DNA of 64,000 nucleotides from contig NC_061806.1 in assembly GCF_021462225.1 (NCBI RefSeq), positions 3,839,234-3,903,233 of the forward strand. The letters run 5' to 3'. Each line of letters starts with the position of its first letter. The first letter of the stretch is position 1. The translations under genes and the position numbers were made by a program. The DNA is from Girardinichthys multiradiatus (Eukaryota; Chordata; Actinopteri; Cyprinodontiformes; Goodeidae). Shown in pieces: positions 1 to 30,877 of this stretch. The notes beneath the pieces are model-generated. The model saw nothing but the letters and a program-made list of their open reading frames with translations. It had not been told where the DNA came from and ran no database searches.

Positions 1-1413
1 AGCATTATTGAAATTTATGACCTTTTGAAACCAACACAAAGTAGAGCATAAATGTTGAGTGGAAGGACACCCCGTCCAGCAGACAGTTGGACCTGTCTGC
101 TGGACGTTTTCTTGCATGCGGGTCAGACGCTTCCCAAAAAACATGACACAATCTGACCTAAACACAGCCAAACTAAACCACCACGATGATCACCATCACA
201 AGTCCAGGAAGCAGCCTTGTAGTAGCTCATTATCTTTTGTGCAGCTTCTGCCTGCTCCTTCTAGAGGAAACAAATGACCTAATGTCTCATTCTGCTACAT
301 GTGGTCTCTGAGCCTGGAACTATTGGATCCTGGGATGTGTGTGAATGTGTCTGTTAGTGTGTATGCAGTCATAACAGAGCCCTGGTAATGCTTGGCATTA
401 GAGACCATATTTCACCAAGAGAACATATCCTTATGTAACAAGATTTTCAGATTTCAGATTAGTTGCTGAGTGGTTAGCACAGTTCACGCATTATCACCTT
501 AACCCAGCTTCATTGTGCTGAGTCAGACATTTGCTGCCGCTTCTGCAGGAGCTGTGTGCTGTTGTGTGTAAACAGCTCACAGAACTGTAGCAGAACAACT
601 GGACCTGATTCCCTATTTATCACTTCATCAGATTTTTCTCCTCATCTTGTTGAGAAAATAAAACCAAATGAAATGGAGAGGATTGCTTCTACCTACATCA
701 CTAATTGCATCGTAAAGCACTTCCCCTCTTATTGGCCGAATAAAGTTAGAGGAAAAAATCCAATGGGGCTTAGAAATTTACTGCTTTTTATTGTGCTGAC
801 CGTTGGTTTGGAAAATGATCTTAATTGCAAATAGATAAAGATTTATTGGGCTGTAAAGTCCCTTCCCCTGCAGTCCAATAATGTGTTGGCACCTTCTCCA
901 TCAGATTTACTCTGTTGTCCACCAATAAACCAAAACAGTTCTTTGCTCTAAGGAAAGACGCTATTAGATACACTGGAAATCAGGTTTAATCACTGGAATC
1001 TGTGGCGGATCAGGCTGTAAAGTCCTAAGGTATGCAGTATATGGATATGTTGGCATCAAAAGTGGATGTTTCAGCCCAGTTTTCCTTAAAATGGACAAGC
1101 AACCTTTTTATTGCCTTTGTCTGTTTTCAGAAATAAACAGTTTGTGGAAATTACAACAATTTAAGTAGCAGCAAATAGTTTCCTTGGAAATATTTCCAAT
1201 GTATTTATGTGGGATGTTACTCTTCTGAAGACACAGATACAGAGGTATAGTAGAGGACGATATTCACATGCACAAGTTGCTCTGCAAGCAAATGGATTCT
1301 TCTGTGATTTGGAGTAATTCTTTCTATGTTTTCTAATGACTATAACAGGTACAATCCCACTGGTGTAAACTATTCTTTATTTTAATACCCAAATGTAGCC
1401 AAAGTTGTCTATA

Positions 1414-1740
1414 AATTGATCAAGAAGATCACAGGTTTCAAGCAGAAGGAAGATCTGGACAGAACCAATGAATTAAACACATTCTTCAGTAGGTTCAGTT
1501 CAGAACCAAGCTCAGCATCCTCCTCTCCCACTCACAGACAAACAGACATCCCACCCTCCTTTGACCCACAGCTTTCCTGTCACACCTCAGATGTTTAATC
1601 TTCCACCTCAGCCATGGACCCTTTTATGGAGATCACAGCCATCAGCATCTACAACGGCTCTCTGAAGAAACCTTCATAATATGAGCTACAACAACATTTA
1701 TTTCCCTTTGGGATAAATAAAGTATTTATTTTTGAATTAG
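1414..1740 (+). mobile_element. LINE fragment, pre-reverse-transcriptase region plus 3' tail
   Basis: The + strand translates to IKKITGFKQKEDLD then RTNELNTFFSRFSSE, a region typical of the linker before the reverse transcriptase of a common teleost LINE. The RT itself is missing. The fragment ends in a CCCTTTGGGATAAATAAAGTA tail-like sequence, so it is an internally deleted copy. It lies in an EEPD1 intron. The flanks (1-1413, 1741-2099) show no exon I recognise. Confidence 0.7.
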
Positions 1741-2099
1741 AATTTGAAAGAAAGAAATTATTCCCAGGTATGCATTAAGGTATATGCCTCTAATCTTCAT
1801 GTGATTTTTACTCAACAGATCATGTTGTTTATTGATGTACTGCAGACCAAAAACATGAGAGCTTTAGGTGCAGTTTAAGTGGACAGTCTTTATATTAACT
1901 TATTCATCTAATAATCAGTCATTTGAAGAAATGCATGGAGCACATGAGCCATAACGCCTATCATTGTTAGTCCTGAAGGAAACCACTGACTGCTGGACAA
2001 AACATCATGTGGCTTTGAAAAAAGATTTTTTTTTTATTTTAGTTGTGTGTTTAAATCACATTACATGGATGTAAATGTTCTCTCTTTCTCTCCTTGCAG

Positions 2100-22086
<19,987 letters not shown>

Positions 22087-22290
22087 CAGTAGTTACAGTG
22101 AAGAGGGCAGGTGGGCCTCCATGGATCCTGCTGGAGCAGAGTTTCCCCATGAATGTGAAGAAGTGCAGAGAGGCCTTCTGGGTTTCAATATCTATTGTAG
22201 TAACTAATGAGTCATTAAGCCATAAAAATGTTCAAATATATATAGACAATGTACTTTAAAAAGAAATGTGCCAAACATTTTCTATGTGTA

Positions 22291-22296
22291 AATAAA
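22291..22296 (+). terminator. EEPD1 polyadenylation signal AATAAA
   Basis: AATAAA lies about 205 bases after the EEPD1 stop, in an AT-rich stretch with an overlapping second AATAAA-like run. It is the first canonical signal after the stop. Confidence 0.7.
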
Positions 22297-22299
22297 ATA

Positions 22300-23423
22300 A
22301 AGAGAAAATATTAGATCTTTATTCTGTGTCTGCACTCCTCTATATGCAAATAGAAACGTTATCTAATGTTGTCTGACTCCTTGTCTCTTCTGGTAGAGGA
22401 TGATCTGATCTCACAGATTTTCAGTGTATACAGGAATACAGACAATGAACTACATGCGAACGTGTGCTAAACATGCACAGCGACTATAGAGAGAAAAACA
22501 TGTTTCACTTGTGAAAGCCTTACTGGTCCCAGTTGTTCATTTAGCATGTTAACATGCTAAATGAACAACAAAAGCAGTTATGTTGTCATAATGTGGAGAT
22601 TTCCTTGTAACCCAGCTAAACAAGAGCTATGGATTACTGAAGTTATTAATCGCTACTTTAAGGAGCGTAGAGCGGACAGCTGAAACATTAGTTTGGATGT
22701 AAGGATTAACAGTGAATTAATTACACCGAGAAGAAGCTCTCATTGTTAAAAAAGACTTGTGAATTGTTTAGTGCAGGTGTCTGCAACCTTTACGTCTAAA
22801 AAGACATTTCTGTATTGTCCTAGGAAATAAACTTTGTCTGGAGCTGCTGAATCCCACATGACCCCAGGTTATCAAAGTGGATAAATACTAACAATAGAAA
22901 ATTCCACAGTTTAAGAACGACAAATCTTCGTTATTTTCTTTTTCTGTTGGGGTCACTACAGAGATCTGCCTCTATCTGGCCTTTCCTAGCATCCTCCTTT
23001 GTCATACCAACCCTGTGCTCATCCTTCACCTGAACCTGTTCTGTGGTCAACCACCTTAGACTGAAGCAGTAGTTAGGTTTCATCAAACCCTGACACCTTT
23101 TAACTATAGCTGCATATCAAGGGATTTAGCATCCATATGGAGTTTGTCCTGTGTATTCCAGTGGTTAAATATGTAGGAATGGGAAATTAGACCATAAGGT
23201 TTTAGACATGAAGCAGAATGTGGAGAGTTGGATGCCACCATTCCCACTAAATCTCATTCTGAAGCCTGGGTAACTCGCCTGGCAAAGGTTTAGTATGATT
23301 AGTTTGTGATCAATAATAGTAGTTATCAATAGTTTTGATACACTGACATGCTGAAGTATGACATCATATCATGCTCCTACATCAGTACCAGACAAATGAC
23401 ATAATCTAACCCAGCAACACGCA
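22300..23423. other. Intergenic spacer downstream of EEPD1
   Basis: Holds the perfect palindrome at 22532 and a weak dispersed-repeat match around 22,930-23,050 (GGGGTCACTACAGAGATCTG-type sequence common in fish). No gene is visible. Confidence 0.5.
22532..22569. repeat. Perfect 38-bp palindrome, zero loop
   Basis: GTTGTTCATTTAGCATGTT is followed immediately by its exact reverse complement. It lies about 240 bases after the EEPD1 polyadenylation signal. It has no run of U on either side and is not a bacterial-type terminator. Confidence 0.97.
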
Positions 23424-24674
23424 CAGGGGTTGGACAATGAAACTGAAACACCTGTCATTTTAGTGTGGGAGGTTTCATGGCTAAATTGGACCAGCCTGGT
23501 AGCCAGTCTTCATTGATTGCACATTGCACCAGTAAGAGCAGAGTGTGAAGGTTCTATTAGCAGGGTAGGAGCACAGTTTTGCTCAAAATATTGAAATGCA
23601 CACAACATTATGGGTGACATACCAGAGTTCAAAAGAGGACAAATTGTTGGTGCACGTCTTGCTGGCGCATCTGTGACCAAGACAGCAAGTCTTTGTGATG
23701 TATCAAGAGCCACGGTATCCAGGGTAATGTCAGCATACCACCAAGAAGGACGAACCACATCCAACAGGATTAACTGTGGACGCAAGAGGAAGCTGTCTGA
23801 AAGGGATGTTCGGGTGCTAACCCGGATTGTATCCAAAAAACATAAAACCACGGCTGCCCAAATCACGGCAGAATTAAATGTGCTCCTCAACTCTCCTGTT
23901 TCCACCAGAACTGTCCGTCGGGAGCTCCACAGGGTCAATATACACGGCCGGGCTGCTATAGCGAAACCTTTGGTCACTCATGCCAATGCCAAACGTCAGT
24001 TTCAATGGTGCAAGGAGCGCAAATCTTGGGCTTTGGACAATGTGAATCATGTATTGTTCTCTGATGAGTCTACCTTTACTGTTTTCCCCACATCCAGGAG
24101 AGTTATGGTGTGGAGAAGCTCCAAAGAAGCGTACCACCCAGACTGTTGCATGCCCAGAGTGAAGCATGGGGGTGGATCAGTGATGGTTTGGGCTGCCATA
24201 TCATGGCATTCCCTTGGCCCAATACTTGTGCTAGATGGACTACCGAACCATTCTTGAGGACCATGTGCATCCAATGGTTCAAACATTGTATCATGAAGGC
24301 GGTGCCGTGTATCAGGATGACAATGCACCAATACACACAGCAAGACTGGTGAAAGATGGGTTAGAGGAACATGAAAGTGAAGTTGAACATCTCCCATGGC
24401 CTGCACAGTCACCAGATCTAAATATTATTGAGCCACTTGGGGTGTTTTGGAGGAGCGAGTCAGGAAACGTTTTCCTCCACCAGTATCACGTAGTGACCTG
24501 GCCACTATCCTGCAAGAAGAATGGCTTAAAACCCCTCTGACCACTGTGCAGGACTTGTATATGTCATTCACAAGACAAATTGACGCTGTATTGGCCGCAT
24601 AAGGAGGCCCTACATCATACTAATAAATTATTGTGGTCTAAAACCAGGTGTTTCAGTTTCACTGTCAACCCCTG
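23424..24674 (+). mobile_element. Tc1-like transposon, second family, 1.25 kb
   Basis: Starts CAGGGGTTGGACAATGAAAC and ends with the near-complement GTTTCACTGTCAACCCCTG. TA follows the right end (24675-24676), while the left flank is CA. A partial copy of the same family, in the opposite orientation, enters the window at 63693. It lies in the spacer between EEPD1 and MATCAP2. Confidence 0.93.
23610..24602 (+). pseudogene. Tc1-like transposase with two indels
   Basis: Opens MGDIPEFKRGQIVGARLAG with an intact helix-turn-helix region (SVTKTASLCDVSRATVSRV), then LFSDESTF (first Asp), a GGGSVMVWAAIS block and ILVLDG. A deletion near 24,240 shifts the frame; the next frame carries YQDDNAPIHTARL (second Asp) and SPDLNIIEPL (Glu). 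A single-base loss just after IIEPL shifts it again, so the remaining C-terminus to the ancestral stop at 24600-24602 is out of frame. All three catalytic acids are still encoded, but no single frame is intact. Confidence 0.92.
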
Positions 24675-24679
24675 TACAT

Positions 24680-25560
24680 CTGCACCCGTCCAAATGAGTT
24701 CCACTGCGTCATGCAGGTCACTTGTCAGCTTCTGTGTCCTGAGTCTATCATCTGGCTGAGTATAGGGAGCCACCTAGTGGGCTAAAGATATCGTGAATTT
24801 TTGTCTGTACTATTACCTTGATGTAGGTGCCTGTTAATGGTGTTGTCTCCCCTGACTATAACTTTAGGTAAATCAGTGGCAGCAGCAGGGGGCATTCAGG
24901 GCACATTATGTCTCGTTGTGTACGCAGATGTTTATTCAGTCATGGCTTGGCTGCCGTTGGTGGATTTAAAGGGTGGGAAAGGTTGAGGCGGTAAAGCATT
25001 AATTTCCCCAGACCAGACAATGAAGTCCCCACTAGGCCTGATCTGTTTAGCAGTGTGTGAGCAGGCAGCAAAAACTCAGTGTGACAGCTGGTCACAGCAC
25101 AACAGACAATAACCATACTAGGGATACAGTACATTTTATGAACCTTGTGTTATCTGTACAGCCTAATGTACACAGGTTCAAGTGTGTGAACACTTCACAC
25201 TCACTGTGCAGTGTGCCAGGGTTCCTCGCTCTCATTCACCTGTCTTTGGCCCTTGTTGGTGTCAGGTCTCCCAGTTAACTAGAAGCTAAGATGGTGGCAG
25301 TGTGTTGAGAGAGATTTGGTTACTACAAAGCATCATCAGTCCAGGCACCATGCATAATGATGGTCTCTGACTGAGTAGAGCTTCACTACTTCATCAGGCT
25401 AATGTGTTATTTGTTAGACTAACTATAATTTACTCTGTTGACCAAGATTGTAAAGATCCAAAATTCTTTATTGTCATTATGTCACCATAAGGAAATTTAG
25501 CAGAGCCCTGGCTCAAAACATTGTGTGCACAAACAAGGAAACTGACGTTGGTTTCATACA
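24680..25560. other. Intergenic sequence, no gene recognised
   Basis: No conserved coding sequence and no repeat that I can name with confidence. Confidence 0.45.
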
Positions 25561-25689
25561 CTCACAGCTTACAGACATTAACTTTAAGTACAGAAACCAT
25601 AGAGAAAAATAACTACGATTAAAAGGAACAATATTTTAAATTAAAAAACATTATATTAAACATTCATGTGCAGGTATTGTTTTTGTTTA

Positions 25690-26230
25690 TATAGAGAAGA
25701 TGATAAAAAACGAAAGGCAGGTTGTGATAACTGGTTGTCCAAACATGCTTTTTTGTTTCACAGCAGGGTAGCTGACTAGCCTGGCTGTAAGGTGTTCATC
25801 GGGTTCATCAGAGAGACAGCCTGGGGGAAGAAACTGTCTCTGTGGCGGCTCATTTTTGCAAATAGCGCTCTGCAGCGCCACCTGAAGGTAAACGTCTACG
25901 CAGTTTGTTTCCAGGGTGTGTGGGGTCTGCAAAGATTTTAGCTGCCCTTTTCCTGACCCTAGACCTTTACAGGTCCTGGATGGAGGGAAGGTCAGCCCTG
26001 ATGATTCTCTCTGTAGAACTAATTGTTCATTGTAGTCTGGACCTGTCCTGATTTGTAGATGAGCCAAACCACACTGAGATGGACAAACACAGGACAGACT
26101 GAATGATAGCAGTATAGAAGATGACTAGCGGCTTCTGTGATAGGATGTACTTCTTGAGTTGCTGCAGGAAGTGCAGGTTCTGCTGGGCCATCTGCCGATG
26201 TGTGAGGACCATCACAGGTCCCTAGAAAGT
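25690..26230 (-). mobile_element. Older LINE, 3' part of reverse transcriptase reading frame
   Basis: Minus-strand translation reads QQNLHFLQQLKKYILSQ and IFYTAIIQSVLCLSISVWF, then in shifted frames SGLTFPSIQDL-like and RQFLPPGCLSDEP, matching the C-terminal region of a teleost LINE ORF2 (LYFLRQLRK, FYxxIIESVL, FELLPSGRRYR blocks). Frames are broken. The upstream half of the same LINE appears at 27,300-27,660, separated by the younger insertion at 26418-27249. Confidence 0.8.
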
Positions 26231-26417
26231 CTGGTTCCGAGGAACTGGTTTCCTAAGATGGAAAACCTTTTAGCCAGTTTGAATAATAAACTGAATGTAT
26301 TGCATTCTTTGATAACTAGGATCAGTTGTATCTACTTGACTTAGAATCTGTATGAATCGATAAAATTGCCTTTTCTTTTCTAAAAAGATTAAATGTGTTG
26401 TGATTTAGTGCTAGATA

Positions 26418-27249
26418 CTCGTACTCGTTGTACTCGTCGTCTTCCGCTTATCCGGGACCGGGTCGCGGGGGCAGCAGACTCAGCAGAGACACCCAGACGT
26501 CCCTCTCTCCAGACACCTCCTCCAGTTCCTCCAGGGGGAGCCCAAGGCGTTCCCAGGCCAGCCGAGAGACATAGTCCCTCCAGCGTGTCCTGGGCCGTCC
26601 CCTGGCCCTCCTCCCGGTGGGACGTGCCTGGAACACCTCCCGAGGAAGGCGTCCAGGAAACATCCGGTATAGATGCCCGAGCCACCTCAACTAGCTCCTC
26701 TCGATGTGGAGGAGCAGCGGCTCTACTCCGAGCTCCTCCCGGATGGCCGAACTCCTCACCCTATCTCTAAGGGAGTGCCCGGCCACCCTACGGAGGAAGC
26801 TCATTTCAGCCGCTTGAATCCAGAATCTCGTTCTTTCGGTCATGACCCAAAGTTCATGGCCATAGGTGAGGGTAGGAACGTAGACCGACCAGTAAATTGA
26901 GAGCTTCGCTTTTCGGCTCAGCTCTCTCTTCACCACAACAGACCGGCACTGCGTTACTGTGGCAGCCGCACCGATCCGTCTGTTGATTTCCCGCTCCATT
27001 CTCCCCTCACTCGTGAACAAGACCCCGAGATACTTAAACTCCTCCACTTGAGGCAGGACCTCCCCTCCAACCTGAAGAGGACAAGCCACCCTTTTCCGGT
27101 CGAGAACCATGACCTCTGACTTGGAGGAGCTGATCTCCACCACCTGCAGGGGGAACCGTGAGGGACCGGTGCAAAGAAGATTGGGCGGCGGACGAAGGTG
27201 GAGACCTCGGCGGCCCGATCCCCGGATGCTTAGGCTGGCTCTAGGGATA
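26418..27249 (-). mobile_element. 5'-truncated LINE insertion with 12-bp target duplication
   Basis: TAGTGCTAGATA occurs at both edges (26406-26417 and 27250-27261). Minus-strand frames read SKSEVMVLDRKRVACPL, VEEFKYLGVLFTSEGRMERE, VPTLTYGHELWVMTERT, AEMSFLRRVAGHSLRDRVRS and RWLGHLYRMFPGRLPREVF, then RRARGRPRTRWRDYVSRLAW. This is the C-terminal RT/thumb region of a common teleost LINE. It carries a frameshift near 26,690 and lacks the endonuclease and RT core. The ~100 bases at the 5' edge are GC-rich and unlike RT, so they may be the LINE's 5' end joined by internal deletion. Another copy lies at 56.5-58.5 kb. Confidence 0.93.
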
Positions 27250-27299
27250 TAGTGCTAGATAAATAAACTGAATTGAATTAAAACTAAACTGAATTTATC

Positions 27300-27660
27300 T
27301 AAAGTCTGATGGTTCAGGCTGGACCAGTGGACCAGCCAGTCCGCCTCCTGTCTATATGCAGACCCATCATTGTCCTGGATCAGACCAGTGACGGTAGTGT
27401 CATCTGCGCACGTCAGGAGTTTCATCTTCGGGTCCGATGAGGTGCAGTCATTTGTGTAAAGAGAGAAGAGAAGTGGGGAGAGAACACACCAGTTGGTGGG
27501 CCGGAGCTGATGGTTCTTGTGTGGGACTAGAGGCTCCCCAGTTTCACCTCCTGCTGCTGGTCAGTTAGGAAGTTGATCATCCAGACAGACACACAACCTG
27601 CACACAGCCCTGTGGATATGACAGCCCCTTAGATGCTTCAACACCAGTTGGATCCTTTGT
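27300..27660 (-). mobile_element. Older LINE, reverse transcriptase core fragment
   Basis: Minus-strand sequence reads SLYTNDCTSSDPKMKLL then ADDTTVTGLIQD and RQEADWLVHWSSLNH, the RT catalytic ADD box with flanks. Upstream it shows LTDQQQEVKLG. It is the 5' neighbour of the fragment at 25,690-26,230 and is parted from it by a younger LINE and AT-rich sequence. Confidence 0.8.
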
Positions 27661-27719
27661 GATTTTGTGACTGTCAGGGTCACAGGAGTGTCCCAACCTT
27701 TCAGAAAGAGGTAACTCAT

Positions 27720-27830
27720 TCAATTGAATCCAATTATATTCATTTTATCTCTATAGTCCCAATTTACAACTAAATTTTGTCTCAAGGCACTTTTCAAAAA
27801 ACATCCAATTTATATACAAAGTCAGTTTAA
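27720..27830. repeat. Dispersed repeat tail
   Basis: The stretch with CAATTGAATCCAATTATATT and TCTCAAGGCACTTTTC is the reverse complement of a fish repeat tail; the other orientation is seen at 61,800-61,900 (CCTTGAGATGACATATGTTG). Only the tail is present. Confidence 0.5.
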
Positions 27831-30800
27831 TCCTATTTTAAAAGTCAATGAGATACATTCCAATTTAATCCTGGCTATTAAACTAATGAAGCACTCAGAG
27901 AACACAGACCTCCGACAAGGTAATAAATAGGGCCATTGATGCACGCCAACTTTTTTCTGTACTAATGAGCTTCTGGCCACTGACAGGGTGAGGAACCTTG
28001 TGGGAATTCCAAGTTGTCGCATCATGGTCTGACAATAATACAGAAACCTTGAAAATAATCCCGGATTGGGATTGGGGCTCCACACCACCACCGAAATCCA
28101 CACCTTGTCTGAAAACTTAATCCAAATCCATTCATAACTTTTTGAGATTTTTTTGAGAAGTATAAAATTGTGTATTTCCATTTGAATGGTTATCATAAGA
28201 GTTATTGTAATACTCTCTTATCTGAGCTAGGGGGGCATTTAGCTTTGAAGTAAAACTGGCCTGAGAATGGAGCCTTGGAGAATACTGTGCATGAACTATA
28301 CCATCTCAGTCCTACCTTGAAGTTTGATAATATTACTTTTTTATAATTATCACAATAGCAATACTATAACATGTGTTGAATGCACTGGCAGGTATTTAAG
28401 TAATAAAATAAAAATTCACAGCAGGTTGATCATTTCCTGCCACTCAAAATGAAAAACAAACACACATTTTCTGGAAGATTGGGAGCATTTCAGTTCTGTT
28501 CTTTATTGAAGGATTCTTTCATTCAAACAGAACATTGTAATAAACAGTGAAACTGGATTAGTTTAGAATGAGGCCTTTGTTTTAATTAGTTAGCTTAGAT
28601 TAAACCAACACTAACAGCTCATGCAGGTAGTGGTAGAAATGTAGCTCACAAGTCAGAAGGTGCAAAGAGGTGAGTCCACCACAATCATCAGGACGACCTG
28701 AACAGTTGGAAAAATAACTTTTACTATAAAATTAACAAATATTCCCTCTTCAGCAGCATGTCTTTTTGGAACAAGGCTAGTGAAGCAGCCTACTAAGCAG
28801 CAAAAACTGTTCATTATCTAACGGAGACGCTACAGAAAACGGTGCCAGAAGGTATTTGTCGGACAGATCTCAACCACAGGATCAGCTCACTTAGATAAGA
28901 GGCATTAGTTTGCATGGATATAAAGAATCTTAATATTGGCATTTTCTATAGAAAACAAATGATTTTTAATGTATCTGCAACATGCGTTGATGAGTTATTT
29001 CCAATCCAAGCTAATAAACTTCAGTCTAGTTTGGGCTTGTTTAAATGCAACATGGTCTAAACACTGGATCATGGCTTACTTTGTACTCCGGCAGAGGAAA
29101 AATGTTAAATTCACCAGTTCATCTGTATCCCAGCCATGGAATTAACCAGGCTGCTAAAAGATTTGTGTTAATATTATTGACCACAGTAAGATTCAGACAT
29201 GATCTGCACAATGAAAGGAAACACTTAATGATGGTTCTGGCTCAGTCTGGACAGCTTCCCCTGAGGATTGGGCACCTGCAGGACATGGAAACATGCTCAC
29301 TTAAACAGAACTAAAGGCATGCATTGTGAACAGCTATGGCCAAAAATGTTATCAGTGAGAATAATTTATGTTGTACATAGTTTGCAGGTTGTTTTTAAGG
29401 TGACAGTTGAAACTGATGTTAGACCATTGTGCAGAATATTCATATGCATATTAATTCAACCCAAAGAGCTTCATTACCTTCAGTAGTTTGGATCAAAAAG
29501 CTGCTTTGGGTTTTGCTTGGGCACTAAATCATCAGCTAATTTTATTTCCTTGCAGTAACAAGCAGGCGTGGGACTGCTCTTCTGTGCATCAAATGGACAG
29601 AAGCTGCTGCTACGGATATTACTGGATCATCAAAACCAACAAGGTGGCTCTGGGGAGCAAAAAGTCTTCATTAAGTAGTCGTGATGCTCAACACAGGCTG
29701 CAGGTGTGTTTCAGCACATGGGCAGTGAGGTGAAAACTTTGTAACAACTAATATGTAACAATGAGGGCAGCAAGAAGACATTTTTGTCCAAGAAAAATAA
29801 AAAGGACATAATGGAATTCTGCAGCAAGAACTGGTGCAAAGTGATGTTGTTCGATCTCCTGCTGATTGTTTGGAACAGGTGAAAATGTGTTTGTCTGCAG
29901 AAGAAAAAATAAGGGGTTAAAACAGGTCCGGTGTTCGGTCAAAAATAAAGAATCCTGATAGAAACCATTAGTTATGTTGCTACTCCTGGATGGGAGTGTG
30001 ATCACTGACAATGCTGCCCAACAACAGCGCCATGAAGAAAGTGTTTCAAACAACTTGAAAGAGAAACCTTCCATCAATCCAGAAACAATCAGCTGAGGAC
30101 CAGAGGATTAACCATCATAATGGACCCACATGTCACAAAGCAGAAGTGCGAAAACAAAGTTGCTCAAAGATCAGAACATAAATTTCATGTATTTGCTAAC
30201 AAATGCTTTTTAAGTTCTGAATATGAGAGGTTTTGGTCCTGAGATGTGGGACTAGAGGGGGAGTAGTTTAAGTGTGTTCTTTTTTAACCAAAATTGAATT
30301 ATTTCAGGAATCTTTTGTCCATTCCTGTACAGTCTCTGATTACATATTAAACCATCCTGGAATGAGCATAGTTCTACTCTGAACTCCTTGAACTGAAAAG
30401 ATTTGCAGATTTTGATTATGACTAAAGAAGAACTAGATTTAGCCAATTTATAAAATAGATGTGCTTTATAAAACAGCACAGAAACTTTAGACAATGAAAC
30501 CAGCATCCGGCTCTAGGTGGCAGCATTTAATAAAATGGAAAAAACTTGGCACCTCACTTAATACAGGCCAGGAAAAATACAGTTTGTATTGATACTGCAT
30601 CCATCTGTATTGGCATAAAAAACAGCGATAACATCAAAACTGAAAACACACCAGTGTCATTTAAAGGGCTTGTGTTCCTTATCTGTGGCTAAGGCTGATT
30701 CAACATGAAGAACCTGAACTAACCGATTAGTCTTACAGTTTAACACCAAAGACAGAACAACACAATTCACTGCTTTGCTACCATGTGTGAGGACTGCGTT

Positions 30801-30841
30801 AGTGATGTGATGCATGCAGGCAGGAGCTGAGTAGAGCAGGT
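27830..30841. other. Intergenic sequence between convergent EEPD1 and MATCAP2
   Basis: No exon, RNA gene or nameable repeat recognised. Short open frames have no recognisable similarity. Confidence 0.5.
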
Positions 30842-30847
30842 TTTATT
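30842..30847 (-). terminator. MATCAP2 polyadenylation signal AATAAA
   Basis: TTTATT on the + strand is AATAAA on the minus strand, about 30 bases after the MATCAP2 stop. If used, the 3' UTR is unusually short. No other canonical signal is as near. Confidence 0.55.
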
Positions 30848-30877
30848 AGGGACAGTGGAGGATGAAGAGGGCAGTGC

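Noticed and set aside
26393..26770. 125-residue + strand open frame in GC-rich DNA
   Set aside because: It is antisense to the LINE RT fragment at 26418-27249.
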